The translations under genes and the position numbers were made by a program. Below are positions 1-7,203 of a stretch of 51,347 nucleotides of DNA, in pieces. How positions within the stretch are numbered: position 1 is the stretch's first letter; each line of letters starts with the position of its first letter. The notes under the pieces were generated by a model. It searched no databases and had not been told where the DNA came from. It worked only from the letters and a program-made list of their open reading frames with translations. This stretch comes from an uncultured Muribaculaceae bacterium (GTDB lineage: Bacteria; Bacteroidota; Bacteroidia; Bacteroidales; Muribaculaceae). The stretch covers positions 1 through 51,347 of the forward strand of contig CAKUMB010000014.1 of assembly GCA_934667475.1 (NCBI GenBank), given 5' to 3'.

Positions 1-11
1 AATTAATCTCG

Positions 12-36
12 GGGAGACTTCGGTCTCCCTTTTTTT
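12..36 (+). terminator. Intrinsic terminator of a gene left of the window
   Basis: A 7-bp stem (gggagac/gtctccc) closes a TTCG tetraloop and is followed directly by seven T. It would end plus-strand transcription arriving from outside the window and separates that gene from the A+T-rich island that follows. Confidence 0.85.
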
Positions 37-173
37 GTTTGTATTGCTGTCGGACGTTCTCGGGGGCTTTGCGCCCCAGCCACTTTGGCATCCCCCGCAG
101 TGTTTTTCATCGTTTTACATCGAAAAACGTTGCAGTTCTATTTGGACACTGCGAATTTCTGCTGATTATTCAG

Positions 174-181
174 TACCTTTG
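174..181 (+). promoter_or_regulatory. -7 box of the island operon
   Basis: TACCTTTG matches the Bacteroidetes -7 consensus TAnnTTTG and lies 19 bases before the ATG at 201. No TTG sits at the expected 19-21 base distance upstream, so the -33 half is weak or lost. Confidence 0.4.
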
Positions 182-200
182 TTTTTAAAAATATAAAACA

Positions 201-311
201 ATGACATTAATCAGACCTATTACACATATAGACTGTTTTGCTGGACCTGATGGTATACGCATTGGGTTAGCCGCCGCCGGATTTAAAACTATAAAATATT
301 TTTCGTTATGA
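201..311 (+). pseudogene. N-terminal head of a C5 cytosine DNA methyltransferase
   Basis: This 36-codon frame is too short for routine ORF calling. It reads M-T-L-I-R-P-I-T, then HIDCFAGPDGIRIGLAAAGF. That is methyltransferase motif I (F-x-G-x-G-G, which binds S-adenosylmethionine) as found at the start of Dcm-type enzymes, with the second motif glycine changed to Asp. The full enzyme is normally over 300 residues. Here it stops at TGA 309-311, and nothing of the later motifs (the PC or ENV motifs) is visible downstream. It keeps a -7 promoter box and its start codon, and its stop overlaps the next ATG as ATGA, so it could now act only as a leader that couples translation of the next gene. 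The family call is confident; loss of activity follows from the length. Confidence 0.7.
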
Positions 312-703
312 CTTTAGAAATAAATAAAAAACAAATAATATTTGTAGTCATTATGATAGTTGTAGTGGCTGCTTTAATTGGTGTGTACCATTTTGCCTAT
401 GACAAAGGATATCAAATTGGTTATGATAAAGGAAAGGCAAATGCTGTTGCTAAGTACGAAAACAGAAAAGGTATTGGTGCTAATTTTTATTCAGAAGAAA
501 TCATAGCTAGAGGAAATGTTTTTAATAATTATATGATTTACCATTCTATACCAAACTGTGAAGCCATAAAGGATGGTGTAATGGAGAATAGAGCCTATAC
601 TGATTCCACCTTTAGAATGAGCCATTCAAAATTTTGTCCTAAATGTATGGATGAAAAACTTATTGAGAAATGCCAAGCTTTCTTAGAAGGTGATTTCAAT
701 TAG
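308..703 (+). CDS. Small single-pass membrane protein with possible zinc ligands
   Basis: This 131-residue protein has one hydrophobic segment at about residues 9-28, directly followed by a Tyr/Gly spacer (YDKGYQIGYDKGK). The C-terminal half has His-x4-Cys (YHSIPNC) near residue 79 and Cys-x2-Cys (FCPKC) near residue 110, which could bind one metal ion. The topology suggests an inner-membrane anchor with a soluble C-terminal domain. The start overlaps the stop of the methyltransferase head (ATGA), which fixes the ATG at 308. The stop is TAG, followed in frame by TAA 9 bases later. Base composition is A+T rich, unlike the genes after 3 kb. I do not recognise a named family; the metal site is inferred from spacing alone. 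Confidence 0.6.
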   Translation: MTLEINKKQIIFVVIMIVVVAALIGVYHFAYDKGYQIGYDKGKANAVAKYENRKGIGANFYSEEIIARGNVFNNYMIYHSIPNCEAIKDGVMENRAYTDSTFRMSHSKFCPKCMDEKLIEKCQAFLEGDFN

Positions 704-727
704 ACAAGCAATTAAATCCAAACAATT

Positions 728-1084
728 ATGACAAACTTTGTTGCATTAGATCTAGAAACTGCTACATCTGTAAGAAGTAGCAGTTGCCAAATAGGTATAA
801 CTGAGGTTATAGATGGCAAGGTACAACCTTCTAAAAGTTGGTTGGTAAAACCTAAAGGGAACATTTATGATGCCTATAATGAAGGTTATGATGAAGGCTA
901 CAACCAAGGTTTCGAAGATGGCAAGAATGGGCATAGCCACGGCTATGGGTATGATGATTCAAGTGATTACTACAATTACTATGAAACAAGATACCAAAAG
1001 GGATATGATGAAGGATATGATGAAGGCTATAGTGAAGGTAAATCGCAATACGAGGAAGAACAAGAAGAAACAGAAGACGAATAA
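728..1084 (+). CDS. DEDD exonuclease head fused to a Gly-Tyr repeat tail
   Basis: Residues 1-48 of this 118-residue protein look like the start of a DnaQ/polymerase III epsilon-type 3'-5' exonuclease. They include FVALDLETA with the catalytic Asp-x-Glu of motif ExoI, and later SWLVKPKGNIYD, the usual second strand region. The remaining ExoII and ExoIII motifs, which normally need another 120 or more residues, are absent. From about residue 49 the chain is a low-complexity tail of units like Y-x-E-G-Y-x-E-G, with a Tyr-rich stretch and an acidic end. It cannot be an active exonuclease. It lies 24 bases after the previous gene and 18 before the next, so it is probably in one operon. The frame is open to a TAA, which suggests a fusion rather than simple decay. 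Confidence 0.6.
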   Translation: MTNFVALDLETATSVRSSSCQIGITEVIDGKVQPSKSWLVKPKGNIYDAYNEGYDEGYNQGFEDGKNGHSHGYGYDDSSDYYNYYETRYQKGYDEGYDEGYSEGKSQYEEEQEETEDE

Positions 1085-1102
1085 CCTATAATAAATAATG
1101 AC

Positions 1103-1699
1103 ATGAAACAGATAACCCTTTTCATCATTGCCACACTACTTGTGGCTTGTGAAAACAAACCAAAGAACAATGATAGTTCTTCTATAGCAGGAAATAACTA
1201 TCCAAGTATCAACAATGGCTATGAACAACCAAACAACAGAGTGGTAGCACAAAATTCTTCAAATGAAGTACCACAAAATTCTTCAAATGAAGTACCACAA
1301 AATGACTTGGTGTTTGAAGAAAGGACTGAATTTGTTGGTGGCAATAATCCTGATTCTTATTCTATTTCTAACAATACAAATTCTGAATACTGGAAGGAAT
1401 GGGAATCCACAGACTTTCAAATTTATGTATAGTTGGAAAATTGTCATTCTTTGGAAGAAGCGCAAGATTATGATTTGAGTGCAATAGAAGAAGACGATAG
1501 GTATTTTATTGAGAAGACCATCCCTTCTGGCATTTATGAAGTTGAAGTGATAGAGAAAGTAAATAGTAGGATGTGGAAATTAAGAGACACTAATTTGTTT
1601 CTGAAATTCCGTTTTACTCCTTGGCTTTACAAATGGGATAAAGGAATAATAGACACCTTTGCTGGAAAAGGAACTTTCTACAAGAACCCAGACAATTAA
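1103..1699 (+). pseudogene. Lipoprotein gene interrupted by an in-frame TAG
   Basis: The first 109 codons begin with a lipoprotein signal (MKQITLFIIATLLVAC, lipobox L-V-A-C), so Cys16 would be acylated. They continue with an Asn/Ser/Gln-rich linker holding two copies of QNSSNEVP. A TAG at 1430-1432 ends this frame. The same frame then continues without a break for 88 more codons to TAA at 1697-1699, with ordinary-looking composition, so the original protein was probably 197 residues. The annotated downstream frame would otherwise need a TTG start at 1433 with no spacing. Either a point mutation made a pseudogene, or the TAG is read through; the sequence does not decide. I recognise no family. 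Confidence 0.55.
1249..1296 (+). repeat. Two 24-bp tandem repeats in the lipoprotein linker
   Basis: Two identical 24-bp units (1249-1272 and 1273-1296) are followed by 7 bases of a third. They are in frame and encode QNSSNEVP twice. Perfect identity points to recent slippage or duplication. Confidence 0.9.
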
Positions 1700-1756
1700 C
1701 AAGACATAATGAACTATTACAAATGAAACAATCTAGCTGCCACACCCTTTATAAGG

Positions 1757-2298
1757 ATGCAGTTGGATAACTGCCTTTCAGTATATGCCAGTATGATATA
1801 TCCCAATAAAGAAACCTTCTATAAGCATTACATCAATGGTAAGCCACTAAACCAATTAAAGATAAATGGTAAAGCACTTACATCAAACTATCTTAAAGAA
1901 GGATTGGAAGCTAAGGATAGCTTTTGTAATAGTGTAGGAAGATTGTTTGATGATGCTTGTAAGTATATCCATCCTTCTAATTATCAATATAAGGAAACTA
2001 TCTGTGAAGATGCTACATCCTTAATGATTACAGATGAAACTGTAGAAATGATTACTGATAAAGATAATTGGCTACAGTTGCAGAAGAATGTGGTGTTAGT
2101 GCTGAATGGTATAATGATTTGTTTTGGGATATGCAGTGTTCTAATGAAGTGCTATTATTCCTTGCTAAGGAAGTTGTAAATGAGATAAAAAATACCGAGC
2201 TAACTGGTGACTACAGAACTATTAAGCTATCAGTAACAAGTGAAGCACCTTATGAAAGGAGTGTGAAGGTTTATAGTGGTATAAGGGGTAGGGGGTAA
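1757..2298 (+). pseudogene. Frameshifted gene of unknown function
   Basis: One frame runs from the ATG at 1757 to about 2067 and reads as a normal soluble protein (Lys/Asn-rich, ending MITDETVEMITDKDN). After that, its continuation becomes an implausible hydrophobic run ending at 2179. A second frame, shifted by one base, takes over from the TTG codon at 2068 and reads sensibly (ATVAEECGVSAEWYNDLFWD) to TAA at 2296-2298. Joined, they give roughly 180 residues. No X-XXY-YYZ slippery heptamer is visible at the junction, so a single-base indel is more likely than programmed frameshifting. The upstream start is also uncertain, because another short frame begins at ATG 1723. I do not recognise the family. 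Confidence 0.5.
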
Positions 2299-2989
2299 AA
2301 TTTTAGGGCTAAAGGCTTGGAAATCCCGCCCCAGTCTACTTTACACAAAAGGTACTTTTCTGAAAGGTAAAATCTGGAGTAAAAAGATTACTCATACTTT
2401 TTGCACCTTATATAGAGATAAAAAGAGTAAGTAAATAGTGTGCTTATTAACTCAATATAGTAGGCTTCAAAGTACCATTATAAAGGATTAGAAGTAAGTA
2501 CTTTTGGTATTATTTGAGGGTAAAAGCACCCCCTAACATAAAAAACCAACTTTTCTAACTAAAATTTTTTAGGGTATAAAAATAGCCACTTACTATGTAG
2601 TAAGTGGCTGAATATTAAGTAGTTTTGCAAATACTCATTTGCGTACATTGACGCACGCCAGTGCATGTATATAGTCAATACCCACACGACGGCAGGCAAG
2701 CAAGCTTGCCCGTTTCCATGGAGGATGGCATATAATATACACCTCATGAGGCGCCATGGTTGCTTTGCTTTCGGTGACAACAGGTCTTGAAGTTGCGAAG
2801 TTCATCGATCGTCAAAAAAGCAAAAGCGCACAAAAACGCCTTCTCAATATATGTCAGTCTGCCCGCCTAAACCCCACTGGAGGCTTTCAGCGTTGGCCCG
2901 ACAATGCAAATGTAGCAATTTCCGCCCTATGCACCAGCATCAGGGTCAAAATATTTTTCATCACCCCAAGCCGAGGATTTGGGTGGGGG
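2299..2989. other. Non-coding A+T-rich stretch closing the island
   Basis: I see no convincing gene here. A perfect 12-bp inverted repeat (agccacttacta, 2-base loop) lies at 2584-2609. A+T-rich sequence gives way to G+C-rich sequence from about 2640. Short palindromes (for example around 2694-2709 and 2743-2752) cluster near the boundary. Open frames across this stretch are not supported by promoter or codon use. Confidence 0.6.
2584..2609. repeat. Perfect 12-bp inverted repeat
   Basis: agccacttacta and its exact complement are separated by 2 bases. On the minus strand it is followed by a weak run of T, so it could be a terminator in that direction. No minus-strand gene is seen to its right, so it may instead mark the island boundary. 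Confidence 0.6.
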
Positions 2990-3020
2990 TTGCAGGATTG
3001 GGGATTTGTGGGTAACTTTG
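2990..3020 (+). promoter_or_regulatory. Promoter of the YciH/SUI1-type gene
   Basis: TTG (2990-2992), 20 bases, then TAACTTTG (3013-3020), matching the Bacteroidetes sigma factor consensus. Transcription would start near 3027, just before the ATG at 3044. This argues against the longer frame that begins at 2756. Confidence 0.75.
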
Positions 3021-3043
3021 GGGGAGAATCAATTTTTTATGAT

Positions 3044-3409
3044 ATGATGGAGTTACTGGACTGGAAGGACAAGCTGGGCGCGGCGTTTAGCGTTGAGGTG
3101 CCCAATGCTGCGGAGGCCGATGGGGCCGACGGGCAGCAGGATGCGGGCCGCGGCGATGCGGCTGAGCAGCAGGGCAAGGATGTGGTGAATGTGATGCTGG
3201 ACAAGCGCAACCGCAAGGGCAAAAAGGTGACTATGGTCACCGATTTGCACTGCGACGATGAGGCGCTGAAGGTGCTGGCGGCCGACTTGAAGCGGCACTG
3301 CGGCGTGGGCGGATCGGCCCGCGGCGGCGAAATTCTGATTCAGGGCGACTTGCGCGACAAGGTGCTGGCCTTCCTCAAGGGCCGCGGCTTTAAGGCCCGC
3401 ATAATATGA
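3044..3409 (+). CDS. YciH/SUI1 family translation initiation factor-like protein
   Basis: The 121-residue product begins MMELLDWKDKLGAAFS, has an Ala/Gly/Gln-rich linker, and ends with a SUI1 (eIF1-like) fold of about 75 residues. That fold includes the basic strand DKRNRKGKKVTMV, a Gly-rich turn (GVGGSARGGEI) and the end KVLAFLKGRGFKARII. Bacterial members (YciH) are thought to affect initiation fidelity on ribosomes. The frame is open back to 2756, but the promoter at 2990-3020 places transcription start inside that extension, so I choose ATG 3044 (3047 is possible). The helicase gene follows after 66 bases and may be cotranscribed. Confidence 0.85.
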   Translation: MMELLDWKDKLGAAFSVEVPNAAEADGADGQQDAGRGDAAEQQGKDVVNVMLDKRNRKGKKVTMVTDLHCDDEALKVLAADLKRHCGVGGSARGGEILIQGDLRDKVLAFLKGRGFKARII

Positions 3410-3475
3410 TGTGCGCCGCCGGAGTATATTAAACGTTTAATACAGGAAAATCTAATTACTCAACACATTTTGCTT

Positions 3476-6400
3476 ATGGGCAATGGAATTCACATAATAA
3501 AGGCGTCGGCCGGGTCGGGCAAGACCTACACGCTGGCCAAGGACTACATCAAGCTGCTGATTGCGCAGGAGTCGCCGCAGCTGCTGCGCGGCGGCAGCGA
3601 CAGGCTGAAGCTGCTGCGCGGCGGCGACAACCATGAGCACATTCTGGCCATCACGTTTACCAACGCGGCCACGAGCGAGATGAAGCAGCGCATTGTGGAG
3701 CAGCTGTTTCTGCTGGGCCAGGGCGACGGCAGCCGGTGCAACTACTGCGACGACTTCAAGAAGGAATTTGAATACCGCGACTTTGGCGAGGTGCAGAGTG
3801 CGGCGCGGCGCGCGCTGAGTGGCATTCTGTTTAACTACAACTCGTTTAGTGTGAGCACCATCGACTCGTTTTTCCAGACGATATTGCGCACATTTGCGCG
3901 CGAACTCGACTGCGACTACAACTATGAGATTCAGCTCGACACCAAATATGCGCTGACGGTGGCTGTGCACAACATGCTGGCCAAGCTGGGCAGCGGTTCG
4001 CAACTCGACAGCTGGGTTGAGGAGTTTATAAAGAGTTCGATTTCGGAGCGCAAGGACAGCGGCAACATATATGGCGCGGGCACGGCGGGCGACCTCGTGA
4101 AGTTTGCCCAGACGCTGAGCAGCGAGCAGTATGGCAGCCAGAGCGCTGGCATACGCCAATATTTGCAGGGCAAAAGCGGCGGACGGATGCTGATTTCAAT
4201 ATTCCGCAAAAGGCTGATAGCGCTGCGCAACAATGCGGCCACCTGCTGGATGGACAGCGTGAAGAGCGCCATCGATGAGCTGCACAGCATTCCCGGCGCT
4301 GACGACAAAATGAGCAAGGGCAAGGCTCTGCGCAAGCTGCTGGACGCCGAAAGCAATTTGCTGCCCAACAGGGTGGAAGACTATGAGGTCAAGTTGTTTG
4401 GCAAGGAGTTTTGGGACAAGTTCTGCTGCGACGCCTCAAAATACTACAACAAGGGAGCCAAGCCGGACACCATCAGCGAGGTTGACAGCCGCGTGATGCC
4501 CAAGATGCAGGAGGCCATCGAGGCCCGGCTGCGCCACAAGGGGCTGACCGAGTTGCTGAGCGCGCTGTGGAACGTGGGCCTGCTGGGGGCCATCGACGAG
4601 GAACTGGAGGCCTACCGCAAGGACAACAACCTGATATTGATGAGCGACACCAACAGCATGGTGAGCAAGGTGATTGACAGCGGCGTGCCATTCATGTATG
4701 AGCACGTGGGCACGTGGATCAACAACTACATGATCGACGAGTTTCAGGACACCAGCCGGCAGCAGTATGAAAACTTCAAGCCGCTGCTCGACGACAGCAT
4801 TGGCAACGGGCACAACAGCCTGATAATAGGCGACGAGAAGCAGTGCATCTACCGCTTCCGCAACAGCGACCCCGAGTTGCTGCTGCACCAGCTGGAAGAT
4901 GACTTCAGTGGCTGCCACAGCCGCCAAAGCCTCGACACCAACTTCCGCAGCCGCGCCAATGTGGTGGACTTCAACAACCGCTTTTTCACCGCCATGATAA
5001 GCCGTTATCGCACCAGCGGGGCCACCATCGGCTTTGCCACGCTGCAAAACACCTATGCCAGCATCGAGCAGAAGGTGAGCCCGCACAACGCCAATAAACA
5101 CCCGGGATATGTGGAGGTGAACGTGATGCACAAATCGCAGGGATCGTCGGCCACGCCCGAGCAGTATGTGCTTGAGCGGGTGCCCGAGCTGATAGTGGAA
5201 CTGCGGCAGCGCGGCTACCGCCTGCACGACATTGGCATACTGGTGAACCGCCGCAAGGAGGGCAACAAGGTGGTGGAGTCGATTCTGGACTACAACGACA
5301 CCCATGTGGGCGAAGAAGGGTTTGAGCCGATACAGATAATGTCGGCCGAATCGCTGCTGCTGCTCAATTCGCCTCAGGTGAGGCTCATAGTGAGCGTGCT
5401 GCGCTTCCTCGACTCGACCCACCTGAGCGGTGCGGCGGCCGGCACCAGCAACGATGGCACCAACGAGGCCGACGGCGCGCGCGCCGCCTACGTGCATCGC
5501 ATGCTCGGCAACCAACGCCTCTACAGTGTGGTACACGACTTTGAGTGCAGCGTGGCCAGGCAGCGGGCCACCGGCGGCAATGTGCAGCAGGTGGACGGCA
5601 ACACCACTCCCGACTACGGCAGCCTGCTGGCCGAGAGTTTCGCCGCCGACGCCCGCCAGACGGGCACGGCCGAAGAGAAGGCCCGCATCTATGCCGCCAA
5701 GATGGCCCGGCTGCTGCCCGACGGCAACACCGAGCCCATGAGCATCACCACCATAGTGGATCGCATAATAAAAGAATATGTGCTGGCCGACGGCAACGGC
5801 CGGCTTAGCGAGCAGCAAGTGGGCACCACCTTTATGCTGGCATTCCAAAACCTTGTGACCGACTTTGCCACACGCAGCACCAGCGGCACTGTGCGCGAGT
5901 TTCTGCAATTCTGGGACGAGAACAAAGACCGGCTGGCAGTGAACTCGCCCGGCGACGCCGATGCGGTGCAGGTGATGACCATACACAAGTCGAAGGGTCT
6001 GCAGTTTAAGTGCGTCATCATACCACATGCCGAGTGGGACATGGTGGACCAGCGCGAGGGCGTTATTTGGGTCGGCCGCCAAGAGTGGCTTAAGGACTAC
6101 AGCGGCAGCTTCGGCGGCAGCGAGCAGACGGTGCCGCCGCTGGTGCCAATGACGCGGCGCGCGGTGAGCGCGTCGGCCAATCTGCAACACATCACCGACA
6201 AGATGAATCAGGAAAGCCTGATTGACAATGTGAACAAGACATATGTGGCCTTCACCCGCGCCGAGCGCGAGCTATACATATTCGCCTGCTCGCCGTCGTC
6301 GAGTAAAAAAGACGTGCCTCCGCTGGGATGCGAAATCGAGAGCATAATGTCTGGCTTTGACATCGCAGGCGAGGAACTGGCCGCAAAGGTTGGCGACGAC

Positions 6401-7033
6401 GAACTGCAGGTGCAGCAATGGGCCATAGGCGAACAGGAGGAGAGCATCGAGGCTGCCAAGGCTGGCACAAGCGGTGTTGAGGCAGTGGACATGCCGCAAT
6501 ACTACGTGGGCCTCAGCAGCAGCGAGGTGGTGAAGGTGAGCCTGCCCGAGTTTGAAACAGCCGAACAGCAGTCGGGCAACACCATGCACCGCCTGCTGAG
6601 CCGTGTGCGCACCGCCGCCGATGTGGACCGCGCGCTGAGGTTTGCACTCACACGCGGCATCGTCACCGACGAGCCCGGCCAATATTGGGACGCCAGGCGC
6701 ATAAGCGCCACGCTGCACCGCCTGGTGACCGACGAGCGCACGCGCAGCTGGTTTGCCAACGACAACCATGTATATAACGAGCGCAGCATCACCTACCAGG
6801 GCCCCAGCCACGACCAGCGCCACGCGCGGCCCGACCGCGTGGTACGCCGCCCCGACGGCAGCTGGGTGGTGGTGGACTACAAGACCGGCGACAACGAGAC
6901 CAACGACACCGTGGCCCGCTACCGCAAGCAAGTGGCCGGCTACATGGACAAAATCAGGAAAAGCGCAGGTGGCGCCGCAGTGGAGGGCTATGTGGTGTTT
7001 TTGCGCTCGTGGCACATAGTGAAAGTGCAGTGA
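3476..7033 (+). CDS. AddA/RecB-like UvrD-family helicase-nuclease
   Basis: This 1185-residue protein is a superfamily 1 helicase with a C-terminal nuclease, as in AddA or RecB, which process double-strand DNA ends for recombination. Walker A (ASAGSGKT) is at residues 10-17 and the DEFQD motif near 421. The late helicase motifs are TIHKSKGLQFK near 835 and the YVAFTRAERELY region near 922. The PD-(D/E)XK nuclease lies at about 1115-1160, with a conserved Asp in RPDRVV, VVDYKTGD and Q-V-A-G-Y. I chose ATG 3476 over the in-frame TTG 3470. The normal partner, an AddB-type nuclease, is not adjacent: the gene before is a translation factor and the gene after is a secreted hydrolase. Family and motifs are seen; the biological role is family knowledge. 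Confidence 0.88.
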   Translation: MGNGIHIIKASAGSGKTYTLAKDYIKLLIAQESPQLLRGGSDRLKLLRGGDNHEHILAITFTNAATSEMKQRIVEQLFLLGQGDGSRCNYCDDFKKEFEYRDFGEVQSAARRALSGILFNYNSFSVSTIDSFFQTILRTFARELDCDYNYEIQLDTKYALTVAVHNMLAKLGSGSQLDSWVEEFIKSSISERKDSGNIYGAGTAGDLVKFAQTLSSEQYGSQSAGIRQYLQGKSGGRMLISIFRKRLIALRNNAATCWMDSVKSAIDELHSIPGADDKMSKGKALRKLLDAESNLLPNRVEDYEVKLFGKEFWDKFCCDASKYYNKGAKPDTISEVDSRVMPKMQEAIEARLRHKGLTELLSALWNVGLLGAIDEELEAYRKDNNLILMSDTNSMVSKVIDSGVPFMYEHVGTWINNYMIDEFQDTSRQQYENFKPLLDDSIGNGHNSLIIGDEKQCIYRFRNSDPELLLHQLEDDFSGCHSRQSLDTNFRSRANVVDFNNRFFTAMISRYRTSGATIGFATLQNTYASIEQKVSPHNANKHPGYVEVNVMHKSQGSSATPEQYVLERVPELIVELRQRGYRLHDIGILVNRRKEGNKVVESILDYNDTHVGEEGFEPIQIMSAESLLLLNSPQVRLIVSVLRFLDSTHLSGAAAGTSNDGTNEADGARAAYVHRMLGNQRLYSVVHDFECSVARQRATGGNVQQVDGNTTPDYGSLLAESFAADARQTGTAEEKARIYAAKMARLLPDGNTEPMSITTIVDRIIKEYVLADGNGRLSEQQVGTTFMLAFQNLVTDFATRSTSGTVREFLQFWDENKDRLAVNSPGDADAVQVMTIHKSKGLQFKCVIIPHAEWDMVDQREGVIWVGRQEWLKDYSGSFGGSEQTVPPLVPMTRRAVSASANLQHITDKMNQESLIDNVNKTYVAFTRAERELYIFACSPSSSKKDVPPLGCEIESIMSGFDIAGEELAAKVGDDELQVQQWAIGEQEESIEAAKAGTSGVEAVDMPQYYVGLSSSEVVKVSLPEFETAEQQSGNTMHRLLSRVRTAADVDRALRFALTRGIVTDEPGQYWDARRISATLHRLVTDERTRSWFANDNHVYNERSITYQGPSHDQRHARPDRVVRRPDGSWVVVDYKTGDNETNDTVARYRKQVAGYMDKIRKSAGGAAVEGYVVFLRSWHIVKVQ

Positions 7034-7114
7034 GGCGCGGCCCGCGCCCTCTAAAAACGCATGGATAGGCCTATGTTTTAACTCAAACTTAGCACCACAT
7101 TGGAAAAAAATGGC

Positions 7115-7122
7115 TAACTTTG
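7115..7122 (+). promoter_or_regulatory. -7 box before the glycosidase gene
   Basis: TAACTTTG is a perfect -7 box 82 bases before the ATG. The nearest TTG (7100-7102) is only 12 bases upstream, so the -33 half is poor. Confidence 0.45.
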
Positions 7123-7203
7123 AAGGTGGTTCAGAGCCAGAGGGCTTGGGCCACCTTTAAACGTACAACATAAATTACTAACTTTTATAAGCATAAGCCG
7201 CAA

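Noticed and set aside
2559..2780. Minus-strand frame of 73 codons across the island boundary
   Set aside because: It has no promoter or plausible composition, and it overlaps a perfect inverted repeat and the boundary in base composition.
2756..3043. N-terminal extension of the YciH/SUI1-type gene
   Set aside because: The frame is open, but the extension has no conserved character and contains a full-consensus promoter at 2990-3020, so transcription starts inside it.
4436..6190. A 584-codon frame on the minus strand
   Set aside because: It is a shadow of the AddA/RecB-like gene. Long antisense frames are common in G+C-rich genes of this codon use, and its His/Ala/Val-rich product resembles no protein.
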